Source of the DNA: Anaeroplasmataceae bacterium
GTDB taxonomy: Bacteria > Bacillota_I > Bacilli_A > Acholeplasmatales > JAEDCM01
Reading direction: 5' to 3'
Length of the DNA: 11,391 bases
Assembly: GCA_016294165.1 (NCBI GenBank)
Contig: JAEDCM010000045.1
Coordinates: 1-11,391, forward strand
The stretch's first letter is position 1. The number at the start of each line of letters is the position of its first letter. This document shows positions 1 through 7,192 of the stretch, piece after piece. A model generated the notes under the pieces. That model searched no databases and was not told the origin of the DNA. It saw only the letters and a program-made list of their open reading frames with translations. The position numbers and the translations under genes are program-made.

Positions 1-34
1 TACAAAGCAGAATCTACACCTTTTTTGATGTGTC

Positions 35-76
35 TACTTTATAGGGTCTATTTTATACTTTGTAGGGTCTATTTTA
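35..76. repeat. Two tandem 21-bp direct repeats, possible mobile-element end
   Basis: Positions 35-55 and 56-76 are direct repeats matching at 20 of 21 positions (A41 versus G62), sharing the core TAGGGTCTATTTTA. They end right where the truncated YcxB-like reading frame begins. Repeated GGGTCTATTTT-type blocks near the tips are reminiscent of IS21-family ends, where they bind transposase; this link is from memory and weak. No transposase gene is visible in the 76 bases available, so the element would lie mostly to the left of the window. Confidence 0.55.
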
Positions 77-77
77 A

Positions 78-359
78 ATGTATAGCGATGGAATTAAATA
101 TGAATATACATTTTATGATGATTATTTTAATATAAATGTTTTTTCAGCAAAAACAAATTCAAATTCTACGGTTATCTATTCTAGTATTGTTAGAATTGTA
201 AAGGATAAGGAAAATATTTATATGCTTATAAATAAAGTTAATGCTTATATGTTAAAAAAGAATTGTTTAAATGAAGAGGAATTTAATGAATCGTTATCTA
301 AAATGCCAGCAGCTGTTATTGAAAAATATAATAAAGAAAACAAAAGTAAAGGTTATTAA
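78..359 (+). pseudogene. YcxB-like protein, C-terminal fragment (5'-truncated)
   Basis: The 93-residue frame resembles the C-terminal part of YcxB-like proteins: a Phe/Tyr-rich strand (YEYTFYDDYFNINV), then the pattern 'YSSIVRIVKDKENIYMLINK' expected of that domain, then a charged tail. Members of this family normally carry two membrane helices ahead of this domain, and these are absent. The frame is closed by a TAA at 75-77 directly before the first ATG, and there is no ribosome-binding site. Homology seems to start around residue 7, just after the 21-bp repeats, so a mobile-element insertion or deletion probably removed the 5' half. The family's role is unknown to me. It could instead be a small intact protein, but the missing start signals argue against that. 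Confidence 0.5.
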
Positions 360-472
360 TTATAAAAAAATTATGGAATAAGCGTATTTTCGATAAATTA
401 TTATTAATAATATAAATTAAAACTGAAATATAGTATTTAAAAATAGTTAATAATTTCAATAGGTGGTAAAAT

Positions 473-517
473 ATGAATAAGTATATGGAATTAGCAATTA
501 ATGAGGATAAAAAATAG
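473..517 (+). CDS. 14-codon mini-ORF, possible truncated deaminase start
   Basis: ATG at 473 follows a good ribosome-binding site, AGGTGG (461-466), at 6 nt spacing. It encodes MNKYMELAINEDKK and stops with TAG, and a strong terminator follows 10 nt later. The peptide resembles the first residues of TadA/CMP-dCMP-type deaminases (roughly M-x-x-Y-M-x-L-A-I-x-E-A-x-K), so it may be what is left of such a gene after a deletion joined its start to a terminator. A functional short peptide or leader ORF is the alternative. The match is too short to be decisive. Confidence 0.35.
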   Translation: MNKYMELAINEDKK

Positions 518-527
518 CAAACAAGAG

Positions 528-555
528 AATTAAGAGATTTTCTCTTAATTTTTTT
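528..555 (+). terminator. Rho-independent terminator
   Basis: A perfect 10-bp stem (528-537 with 541-550, AATTAAGAGA / TCTCTTAATT), a TTT loop and a T-run through 555. It closes whatever transcript carries the mini-ORF at 473-517 and sits immediately before the lysR promoter. Confidence 0.85.
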
Positions 556-556
556 A

Positions 557-565
557 TGTTATAAT
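557..565 (+). promoter_or_regulatory. Extended -10 promoter for the LysR gene
   Basis: TGTTATAAT: a TATAAT at 560-565 preceded by TG one base upstream. No good -35 is visible because the preceding DNA is the terminator stem. The -10 overlaps the upstream in-frame ATG at 564, which argues that translation starts at 582. The same 9-mer recurs before three other genes in this window. Confidence 0.65.
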
Positions 566-581
566 GAAGTGGGTGAATAGC

Positions 582-1469
582 ATGGATACATTAGATATTG
601 AATACTTCTTACAGGTCGCATCACATCTAAATTTTTCAAAGGCTGCAGAGGTTCTTTTCGTGTCTCAATCGGCAATCTCTAAAAGAATTCATTCATTAGA
701 AAAAGAATTAGGCATCACTTTGTTTAACAGAAATAAGCGATATGTAGAGTTAACCGAAGGTGGAAAAAGGTTAAAAAAATTTTTGGAAAAAGTCAAAAAG
801 GATTTTTCTACAGAACTAAGCATTATTAGAAAGATAGAGCATAATGAGAATCGCACAATTAAAATTGGAGTAATTCAAGAATGGAATATTTCTAAGTATA
901 TTTCTAAATTTCATGATGCTAGCTTTTTGGATTATAAAATTGGAAGTGATAAGATTAACTTTTTACTTAGAGGAATGATTAGAAAAGAATTTGATTTAAT
1001 TATTGGTGTTTCTAAAGGAATTAAACAAGCAATTGAAGCTGAGAAACTGGATAATATTACTGTTGTAGACTTAATTCAAGTTCAAAGGATTGCATATTTA
1101 AGGAGAGAACATCCTTTAGCTAATAAAGAGAATATTTCTCTTAAGGATTTAAAGGATTATACCTTATTTATGGGTAAATCTAAGGTTGCAAAGGAAAATG
1201 TTGATCAGATATCTTTAATTGAAGGAATAGAGTTTAAAAGAGAACCAACATCCAATACAGAAACGATTATTTTAAAGGTTTTATCATCAGATGGTTTTGC
1301 CTTGGGTTGCGATTTTTCGAGAGTGAAATCTGATACAGAGCTTAAATATTTTTATATCAATCATTTTCAAAATGTTGGTGTGGCATATTTAAATGATATT
1401 GCTGAAGAAAAACTAAATTACGTTAAAGAGATAATTGATATTTTCAGAAATTATTCCAAAATGGAATAA
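582..1469 (+). CDS. LysR-family transcriptional regulator
   Basis: 295 residues, the usual LysR length. The N-terminal winged helix-turn-helix is clear: 'MDTLDIEYFLQVASHLNFSK' opens it, and residues about 18-40 are the HTH (FSKAAEVLFVSQSAISKRI), followed by LEKELG..LF.R and V.LTEGG. The rest (about 90-295) is the diverged effector-binding domain, which binds a small co-inducer in this family. I chose ATG 582 because the frame's first ATG (564) lies inside the -10 element and only 582 has a purine-rich GTGGGTG site at proper spacing. It is followed by a MATE exporter on the same strand, so control of that exporter is plausible, although LysR genes are more often divergent from their targets. 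The ligand cannot be told. Confidence 0.93.
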   Translation: MDTLDIEYFLQVASHLNFSKAAEVLFVSQSAISKRIHSLEKELGITLFNRNKRYVELTEGGKRLKKFLEKVKKDFSTELSIIRKIEHNENRTIKIGVIQEWNISKYISKFHDASFLDYKIGSDKINFLLRGMIRKEFDLIIGVSKGIKQAIEAEKLDNITVVDLIQVQRIAYLRREHPLANKENISLKDLKDYTLFMGKSKVAKENVDQISLIEGIEFKREPTSNTETIILKVLSSDGFALGCDFSRVKSDTELKYFYINHFQNVGVAYLNDIAEEKLNYVKEIIDIFRNYSKME

Positions 1470-1488
1470 ATTATATGATAAAATTATA

Positions 1489-1518
1489 TTGGATTTTTTA
1501 TTAAGAAGGAAGTAGAAT
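1489..1518 (+). promoter_or_regulatory. Possible promoter for the MATE gene
   Basis: TTGGAT (1489-1494), an 18-nt spacer and TAGAAT (1513-1518) would start transcription near 1525, right at the ribosome site. That fits the very short leaders of other genes here. No terminator is visible after lysR, so read-through from lysR is equally possible. Confidence 0.35.
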
Positions 1519-1537
1519 ACTGTTTGGAGGGATGAAT

Positions 1538-2965
1538 ATGGCAAATGATAATAAAAGACGTGATCAGATTCTTAATGGTAATTTAACAAAAACAATCATT
1601 GCTATTTGTGCTCCAATCTTTCTATATAACCTTTTTAATTCATTTTATTCTTTGATTGATCAGGTAATTGTATCAAAGATTGATGCTACAAGTGTTAGTG
1701 CTGTAGCAACCCTAAATCAAATTAAGAATTTATTATCTTCTTTAGGTGCAGGACTAGCTGCTGGTGGAGGAATTGTTGTCGCAAGGCTATTTGGGGCTGG
1801 TGATTTTGATCAGGCAAGAAAAAATAGTAATTCAATATTTGCTTTAAGCTTAGTGATTGTGGGGGTAATGCTAATTGTTTGTATTCCTTTATCAGTTCCA
1901 ATTATGAAATTGACTGGTGTTCCTAGTGAATTAATTGCGATAGGAACAGGATATTTTATCGTTTGTATTATTGATTTAGGATTTGTATTTTTTAATACGG
2001 TATTTATTGCCTTACAAAAGGCAAAAGGAAGTACAAAGATAATATTTTATTTAAACATCATGGTTATGTTTATTAAATTAGGATTTACGGTATTATTTAT
2101 TTATGGATTTAGAGTTGATAATATTGTTTGGGCGGCTATCGCTACCTTAATTGGTCAAATGATATTGTTTATTATTTTATTTTCCATAATGATTAATAAA
2201 AATAATATTTTTAGATTAAATACTAAAGAAATTAGAATCAAGATGGAATACATTAAGCCAATAATTGTTCTATCAATTCCGATTTTTTTAGGAAAGTTTA
2301 TTTTCTCATTTGGAAAGGTTTCCGTTAATGCGATGTGCAAGAGCTATGGACCATTGGTTGTTGGGGCTTTAGGAGTATCTAATTCCTTATGTGGAATTGT
2401 TACTAGTCCAGTCAATAGCTTCGAGGAAGGTTGTTCAACAATTGTAAGTCAAAATCTAGGTAATCGCAATATGAAAAGAGCCTTTGAGGCCTTTAAAAAG
2501 AGCTTTATAATGGCTTGTCTTATTGGTACAATTGGTTACGTTTTGGTTAGATTTATCTTTCAAGATCAATTAATTAATTTGTTTGCACAAAATAAAAAGG
2601 CTGATGATGTTGAAGAGTTCTTAAGATTAATCAAAGAGATTAATCGTTTTGACTCACTTTCTATTATTGCATTAGCTGTTAATGCTGGAGTGTTAGGAGT
2701 TTTATACGGATTTGGACAAACAAAAATTGCAATGGTTGTAAATATAAGCCGTGCGTTTGTCTTTAGAATTCCGGTTTTATGGTATCTTCAAACCTTTCAT
2801 AAGGAAATGGGAGCAGAGGCAGCTGGTATTTCAATGGGAATATCAAATATAGGAATAGCAATCATGTCAATTTTATTCTTGTTATATTTTATTCATAAGA
2901 TTAAAAAGAACGGATATAATGGAATGACCTTCAATCAAGAAAAAGATTTTGTAGAAGAAGCATAA
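1538..2965 (+). CDS. MATE-family multidrug/metabolite efflux transporter
   Basis: 475 residues with about 12 hydrophobic helices in two similar halves, as in MATE exporters (NorM/DinF-like superfamily), which expel organic cations or metabolites using Na+ or H+ gradients. Family features visible are the N-terminal GNLTKTIIAICAPIFLYNLFN stretch leading into 'SLIDQVIVSKI' and 'VSAVATLNQIKNLLSSLGAG', the repeated-half 'VNAMCKSYGPLVVGALGVSN', and the late 'GAEAAGISMGISN'. Start: GGAGGG (1526-1531) directly abuts an ATG at 1532 but stands 6 nt from the ATG at 1538, so 1538 is preferred. It lies 68 nt after the LysR gene, which may regulate it. The 3' end runs into its own terminator. The substrate cannot be predicted. 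Confidence 0.93.
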   Translation: MANDNKRRDQILNGNLTKTIIAICAPIFLYNLFNSFYSLIDQVIVSKIDATSVSAVATLNQIKNLLSSLGAGLAAGGGIVVARLFGAGDFDQARKNSNSIFALSLVIVGVMLIVCIPLSVPIMKLTGVPSELIAIGTGYFIVCIIDLGFVFFNTVFIALQKAKGSTKIIFYLNIMVMFIKLGFTVLFIYGFRVDNIVWAAIATLIGQMILFIILFSIMINKNNIFRLNTKEIRIKMEYIKPIIVLSIPIFLGKFIFSFGKVSVNAMCKSYGPLVVGALGVSNSLCGIVTSPVNSFEEGCSTIVSQNLGNRNMKRAFEAFKKSFIMACLIGTIGYVLVRFIFQDQLINLFAQNKKADDVEEFLRLIKEINRFDSLSIIALAVNAGVLGVLYGFGQTKIAMVVNISRAFVFRIPVLWYLQTFHKEMGAEAAGISMGISNIGIAIMSILFLLYFIHKIKKNGYNGMTFNQEKDFVEEA

Positions 2966-2982
2966 AAATGCTTCTTTTTTTT
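2955..2982 (+). terminator. Terminator of the MATE gene
   Basis: A 9-bp stem (2955-2963 with 2968-2976; core GAAGCAT / ATGCTTC), an AAAA loop and T-run 2975-2982. The 5' arm overlaps the last codons and stop of the MATE gene. Confidence 0.88.
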
Positions 2983-2990
2983 CTTTGTTA

Positions 2991-2999
2991 TGTTATAAT
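2991..2999 (+). promoter_or_regulatory. Extended -10 promoter for the CDF gene
   Basis: TGTTATAAT with TATAAT at 2994-2999, nine bases after the MATE terminator T-run. Expected start of transcription is near 3006, giving a leader of only about 10 nt before ATG 3016. Confidence 0.65.
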
Positions 3000-3015
3000 T
3001 TTATTGGTGATTTTT

Positions 3016-4185
3016 ATGAACAAACTATTAGTAAAATTATTTATTAAGGATTATAAAGATGTAAATGATGAAAAAGTTAGAAGTCGTTATGGATTTTTTT
3101 CAGGAATAGTTGGAATTATTAGTAATGCTATATTAGTAGGAATAAAGATTCTTATTGGAATTCTTACAGCCAGTATTTCAATTATTGCGGATGCGATTAA
3201 TAACTTAAGCGATATGGCTTCATCACTTATTACCATTGTTGGATTTAAATTATCGCGTAAAGAAGCTGATGAGGACCATCCTTTTGGCCATGAGCGAATC
3301 GAATATATCTGTGGGTTAATTGTATCTTTAATTATTTTAATCATTGGTGGAAACTTTTTGATTACGTCATTTAAAAAGATTTTTAATCCAAGCGACATTT
3401 CCATTACGAATATAGGTATTCTACTATTAGTTATTTCAATAATAATTAAATTGTGGCAATCAACATTTTATAAATACACTGGTAAAAAAATCAATTCAAC
3501 AGTTTTACTTGCATCATCAAAGGATTCCTTAAATGACTGCCTATCAACATCTGCTGTTTTAATTTCGATGCTTGTAATGAAATTTACAGAAGTGAATATT
3601 GATGCCTATATTGGATGTTTAGTTTCTTTACTTGTTATGTATAATGGAATAAAAATGGTTTTAGATGCTTCAAGCCCTTTAATTGGAAGTTTGCCAAGCA
3701 AGGAGTACGTGGATGGATTGATAGAGATTGTTTTATCTGATGAAAAAATTTTAGGTTTTCACGATTTAGTTATTCATTCATATGGTCCAAGTAAATTTTA
3801 TGGAACAATACATCTAGAGTTTGATTATAGAGAAGATATTGTTGAGATTCATGAAATTGTTGATGCTATAGAAAAAAGAACTTTTGATGAAATAGGAATG
3901 GAATTAGTTGTCCATATGGATCCAATTGATAATAGTGATGATGTCAAGGAATTAAAGGCTAAGGTTCTAAAAATATGTAAGGAAGTTGATGAAGAAATAT
4001 CGATTCATGATTTTAGAATTGTTAATGGGGTTAATATGACAAAGATTTTATTTGATTGTGTTTTGCCAATTGATTTAAAACCAATGAAAAATACAATTAA
4101 AGAGAAAATTGAGGCTAAAATTACTGAGCTTGATAGCAAATATGAATGCATCATTGTTTTTGATACAAGGTATCTATATAAATAA
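3016..4185 (+). CDS. Cation diffusion facilitator (CDF) metal exporter with extended C-terminus
   Basis: 389 residues. About six membrane helices (25-215) carry CDF signatures: D59 in IADAINNLSDM (helix 2), DHPFGHERIE at 87-96, and D170/D174 in SSKDSLNDCLST (helix 5). These are metal-site positions for proton-driven export of divalent cations such as Zn, Mn, Fe or Co. Helix 2 reads DxxxN and helix 5 DxxxD, which does not settle the metal. The C-terminal cytosolic part is about 160 residues, twice the usual size, and looks like two similar dimerisation domains (HDL at 249-251, HDF at 331-333). The frame is open to an ATG at 2968, but that lies inside the upstream terminator. GGTGA at 3006-3010 and the promoter at 2991-2999 support ATG 3016. 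Confidence 0.93.
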   Translation: MNKLLVKLFIKDYKDVNDEKVRSRYGFFSGIVGIISNAILVGIKILIGILTASISIIADAINNLSDMASSLITIVGFKLSRKEADEDHPFGHERIEYICGLIVSLIILIIGGNFLITSFKKIFNPSDISITNIGILLLVISIIIKLWQSTFYKYTGKKINSTVLLASSKDSLNDCLSTSAVLISMLVMKFTEVNIDAYIGCLVSLLVMYNGIKMVLDASSPLIGSLPSKEYVDGLIEIVLSDEKILGFHDLVIHSYGPSKFYGTIHLEFDYREDIVEIHEIVDAIEKRTFDEIGMELVVHMDPIDNSDDVKELKAKVLKICKEVDEEISIHDFRIVNGVNMTKILFDCVLPIDLKPMKNTIKEKIEAKITELDSKYECIIVFDTRYLYK

Positions 4186-4191
4186 AAGAAT

Positions 4192-4229
4192 AAAGTAATA
4201 AGCATTTAATTTGTTTATTACTTTTTTTT
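4192..4229 (+). terminator. Terminator of the CDF gene
   Basis: A 10-bp stem (4192-4201 AAAGTAATAA with 4215-4224 TTATTACTTT), a 13-nt loop and T-run to 4229, just after the CDF stop codon. Confidence 0.8.
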
Positions 4230-4260
4230 ATTTAAAAAATAAAATTATTTTAAAAATTTG

Positions 4261-4289
4261 TTGCTATTTATATTAATATATAATATAAT
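4261..4289 (+). promoter_or_regulatory. Promoter of the potABCD operon
   Basis: TTGCTA (4261-4266), a 17-nt spacer and TATAAT (4284-4289); a second overlapping TATAAT sits at 4279-4284. Transcription should begin near 4296, leaving an untranslated leader of about 130 nt. Unlike the other promoters here it has a recognisable -35. Confidence 0.6.
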
Positions 4290-4309
4290 ATGTATGTGTT
4301 TATTTTAAT

Positions 4310-4400
4310 TTAACCTTAAGTTTAGTAAAACTAAACAAGGTGGTTGGGTGAACGCATTTTTTATGCAAAAAAAGTTTATTATTTCTAAACTTTTGGTTAA
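4310..4400 (+). promoter_or_regulatory. Structured 5' leader of potABCD, candidate cis-regulatory RNA
   Basis: Two competing folds can be read. Long-range: TTAACC (4310-4315) pairs with GGTTAA (4395-4400), and AAGTTTAG (4318-4325) with CTAAACTT (4385-4392), interrupted only by a TT/TT internal loop. Local: GTTTAGT (4320-4326) pairs with ACTAAAC (4330-4336), extended by CCTT/AAGG (4314-4317/4337-4340); GCAT/ATGC (4354-4357/4363-4366) forms a small hairpin; AAAGTTTA (4371-4378) pairs with TAAACTTT (4386-4393). The long-range and local pairings use the same bases and exclude each other. Downstream, CTCT (4405-4408) may pair with AGAG (4421-4424) around the AAGGAGG ribosome site (4414-4420). I recognise no known riboswitch class. 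The DNA is AT-rich, so some pairing is expected by chance. Confidence 0.4.
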
Positions 4401-4426
4401 TAATCTCTAATCTAAGGAGGAGAGCA

Positions 4427-5527
4427 ATGAAAAGCTTAATTGAATTAAAAAATGTAACAAAAGAATTTAATGGTCAAGTAGTATTAAAAGGAATCGATTT
4501 AGAAATATTTGAGAATGAATTTGTAACCTTTTTAGGACCAAGTGGTTGTGGAAAGACAACAACTTTAAGAATCATTGGAGGATTTGAGCAAGCAAGTGGA
4601 GGAACAGTGTTATTTAATGGTGTTGATGTAAGTAATTTACCACCGCATAAGAGAAACACTAATACTGTATTTCAAAGATATGCATTATTTCCTCATTTAA
4701 ATGTTTTTGAAAATATAGCCTTTGGATTGAGAATTAAAAAGGTTGATAAAGAATTAACCGAAAAGGATATAGAGAATGGTAAAACTGTACCTTATAAAAA
4801 AAGAAAATTAACAGAAGCAGAAATCACGGAAAAGGTTATGAAGATGATTAAAATGGTTGGTCTTGAGGGTTTTGAAAAAAGAACAATTCATCGCCTATCT
4901 GGTGGACAGCAGCAACGTGTTGCGATTGCTCGTGCTTTAGTTAATGAACCACAGGTGTTATTGTTAGATGAACCACTTGCGGCTCTTGATTTAAAGTTAA
5001 GACAAGAAATGCAATATGAATTAAAGGAAATTCAAAGAAACACAGGAATTACCTTTATCTTTGTAACTCATGATCAAGAGGAAGCACTAACAATGAGTGA
5101 TAAGATTGTTGTTATGCGTGAAGGAGAAATCCTTCAGGTTGGGACTCCTGAAGATATTTATAATGAGCCAGCCAACCGTTATGTTGCGGATTTCATTGGT
5201 GAGTCGAATATTCTAACAGGAATTATGAAGGATGATTATTTAGTTAATTTTGATGATATAGATTTTGAATGTGTTGATTATGGATTTAAGAAAAATGAAG
5301 AGGTTGATGTTGTATTACGCCCAGAGGATATTGATATCGTTCCTTTAAATCAAGGATTTATGAATGGAGTTGTTGATTCAGTAGCCTTTAAGGGAGTTCA
5401 TTATGAAATTGATGTTAAGACTGATAAATCAGTTTACACAATTCATACGACAGATTATGCTGAATTAGGTAGTGAAGTTGGTCTAAGATTTGAAAAAGAA
5501 GATATTCATGTGATGGAGAAATTCTAA
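4427..5527 (+). CDS. potA: Spermidine/putrescine ABC transporter ATP-binding protein PotA
   Basis: 366 residues. The ATPase that powers polyamine import, on the inner face of the membrane with PotB and PotC. Walker A GPSGCGKTT at 37-45, Q-loop Q83 (FQRYALFPH, where most relatives have QSYALFPH), signature LSGGQQQR at 157-164, Walker B VLLLDEP at 177-183, switch histidine H215 in THDQ, then a C-terminal TOBE-type regulatory domain (about 290-360). A lysine/glutamate-rich stretch at about 103-133 between the Q-loop and signature is longer than in typical PotA. The start has an ideal AAGGAGG site at 6 nt. The TAA stop overlaps the ATG of potB by one base, showing translational coupling. First gene of a four-gene operon. 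Confidence 0.96.
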   Translation: MKSLIELKNVTKEFNGQVVLKGIDLEIFENEFVTFLGPSGCGKTTTLRIIGGFEQASGGTVLFNGVDVSNLPPHKRNTNTVFQRYALFPHLNVFENIAFGLRIKKVDKELTEKDIENGKTVPYKKRKLTEAEITEKVMKMIKMVGLEGFEKRTIHRLSGGQQQRVAIARALVNEPQVLLLDEPLAALDLKLRQEMQYELKEIQRNTGITFIFVTHDQEEALTMSDKIVVMREGEILQVGTPEDIYNEPANRYVADFIGESNILTGIMKDDYLVNFDDIDFECVDYGFKKNEEVDVVLRPEDIDIVPLNQGFMNGVVDSVAFKGVHYEIDVKTDKSVYTIHTTDYAELGSEVGLRFEKEDIHVMEKF

Positions 5528-6402
5528 TGCAAATGATGAGTAGAGCGCCTCTAGAAAAAGAGAGCGTAGTTAAGAAGAAAAAGAAGCGAGACCACTTCAT
5601 CCTATTAGGGATACCTTATTATTTAATTTTATTAATTTTAATTATTATTCCGGTATTATTAATCTTTTATTACGGATTTACTTATATTGAAAATGGTTTA
5701 TTACATATCACTTTAAGAGAATTTCAAAATGTATTAGAGAATAAGATTCATCTTGAGGTAATATATCAATCGGTTAAAGCAGCGGTTATTACAACCATTA
5801 TTTGCTTGTTAATCGGTTATCCAACTGCGTATTTGATTACGAAAACCAAACCAAGAACACAAGGATTATTAATTCTAGCTATTACAGCTCCAATGTGGAT
5901 TAATATGCTATTAAGAATTCTTGCATGGCGCCAAATTTTTGAGTCAAATGGTATAGTAGCTCAAATTCTAAGTATTTTTGGAATTGATAATGTTAAAATA
6001 CTTGGAAGCAATTTTGCGATTATTTTTGGGCTTGTTTATAATTTCTTGCCTTTTATGATTATTCCGATTTATACGGTATTAAATAAAATGGATAAGAGGT
6101 TAATTGAAGCAAGCTATGATTTAGGTGGATCAAAGTTCCACACTTTTAGAAGAATTATTTTTCCTTTGTCACTATCTGGGGTTATGTCAGGCGTGATAAT
6201 GGTTTTATTACCGGCAGCAACGGCCATTGTTGTCCCTAATAAATTAGGAGATAATAAAATGTTAATCGGTGGTTTAATTGAATACTTAGTTAAGAATGAT
6301 TTAATTCATTATGTAAGTGCATTAGCTATCGTGTTAGCGTTAATCATTTTTGCATTATTATACTTAAGTAAGCTGGTGGAGAAGAAATATGAAGAAATTT
6401 AA
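5527..6402 (+). CDS. potB: Spermidine/putrescine ABC transporter permease PotB
   Basis: 291 residues with about six membrane helices after a basic cytosolic N-terminus containing KKKKKR. The EAA loop that docks on PotA begins at E194 (EASYDLGGSKFHTFRRIIFP), diagnostic of BPD-type ABC permeases. With PotC it forms the membrane channel for polyamines. It starts inside the potA stop codon (TAATG) with GGAG at 5515-5518; ATGs at 5533 and 5536 are alternatives but lie further from that site. Its end overlaps the start of potC by 14 nt. Confidence 0.95.
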   Translation: MQMMSRAPLEKESVVKKKKKRDHFILLGIPYYLILLILIIIPVLLIFYYGFTYIENGLLHITLREFQNVLENKIHLEVIYQSVKAAVITTIICLLIGYPTAYLITKTKPRTQGLLILAITAPMWINMLLRILAWRQIFESNGIVAQILSIFGIDNVKILGSNFAIIFGLVYNFLPFMIIPIYTVLNKMDKRLIEASYDLGGSKFHTFRRIIFPLSLSGVMSGVIMVLLPAATAIVVPNKLGDNKMLIGGLIEYLVKNDLIHYVSALAIVLALIIFALLYLSKLVEKKYEEI

Positions 6403-7192
6403 GATTTTAGGTAATGCTTATTTATTTATTATAATGGCCATTATGTATGTTCCAATTATTTATTTGTTGGTATTTGCCTTCAATGATGGGGTATCAATGA
6501 ATCGATTTGAGGGATTTACAATAGATAACTTCAAAGCGTTATTTGAAGATGAAAATTTGATGACAGCGGTTTATGCAACTATCATTATTGCGATATTAGC
6601 AACAGTGATTTCAGTCATCATTGGAACATTTGCGGCGATATCAATTTCAAGATTAAAGAAGGGAACAAGAGATTCAATTTTATTCTTCAATAATCTTCCA
6701 ATTGTTAACCCAGATGTTGTGACGGCATTAGCGATTTTCCTTTTGTTTAGCGCATTACCATTTTCAAAAGGATATGTTACGATGCTTTTAGCGCATATTT
6801 CATTTTGTACACCTTATGTTATTATAAATGTATATCCAAAGCTTAAATCTTTAGATCCAAATCTACTAGAGGCGGCTCAAGATTTAGGTGCTAAACCAAG
6901 CTATGCCTTAAGAAAGGTTTTATTACCTCAATTAAAAGCAAGTATTTTTGGCGCAGCAGGTATCGCCTTTACAATGAGCTTTGATGATTATATCATTTCA
7001 TCATTTGTTAAAGGATCAACAGCCACAAATATTTCCATATATTTGTATGGGGCTAAAAATGCATTAAGAAGTGGACTATATCCCAAAATAAATGCATTAT
7101 CATCAATTATTATCTTTACTATTTTATTATTAGTGGTTGGTAAAATAGTTATTGATAAATTTAGGAATAATGAAGGAGAAGAGGAAGATTGA
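6389..7192 (+). CDS. potC: Spermidine/putrescine ABC transporter permease PotC
   Basis: 267 residues with about six helices; the partner permease of PotB. Helix 1 runs to 'MYVPIIYLLVFAFND', typical for PotC. The EAA loop is at 161-180 (EAAQDLGAKPSYALRKVLLP) and is followed by the PotC-like 'FTMSFDDYIISSFVKG'. GGTGGAG (6375-6381) precedes the ATG by 7 nt, within the end of potB. The stop is TGA, evidence that TGA is not read as tryptophan here. That stop overlaps the potD start. Confidence 0.95.
   Translation: MKKFKILGNAYLFIIMAIMYVPIIYLLVFAFNDGVSMNRFEGFTIDNFKALFEDENLMTAVYATIIIAILATVISVIIGTFAAISISRLKKGTRDSILFFNNLPIVNPDVVTALAIFLLFSALPFSKGYVTMLLAHISFCTPYVIINVYPKLKSLDPNLLEAAQDLGAKPSYALRKVLLPQLKASIFGAAGIAFTMSFDDYIISSFVKGSTATNISIYLYGAKNALRSGLYPKINALSSIIIFTILLLVVGKIVIDKFRNNEGEEED

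Noticed and set aside
1..134. Open plus-strand frame running from the window edge through the 21-bp repeats
   Set aside because: It stays open only because the repeat length is a multiple of three. The translation is low-complexity and matches nothing recognisable, although the tail of an upstream transposase cannot be excluded.
4330..4366. T-box-like reading of the pot leader (AAGGTGG followed by GGGTGAACGC)
   Set aside because: The T-box signature AGGGTGGNACCGCG is not matched, there is no room for a specifier domain, and polyamine transport is not a usual T-box target.
4370..4394. Hairpin AAAAGTTTA/TAAACTTTT in the pot leader as a rho-independent terminator
   Set aside because: The T-run after it is only four bases and is interrupted by GG, so transcription termination there is unlikely. 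Pairing competition affecting translation is the better reading.
2155..4659. Minus-strand open frames within the MATE, CDF and potA genes (for example 2155-2340, 3087-3404, 4474-4659)
   Set aside because: They lie entirely opposite well-recognised genes, have no ribosome sites or family motifs, and are expected by chance in AT-rich coding DNA.
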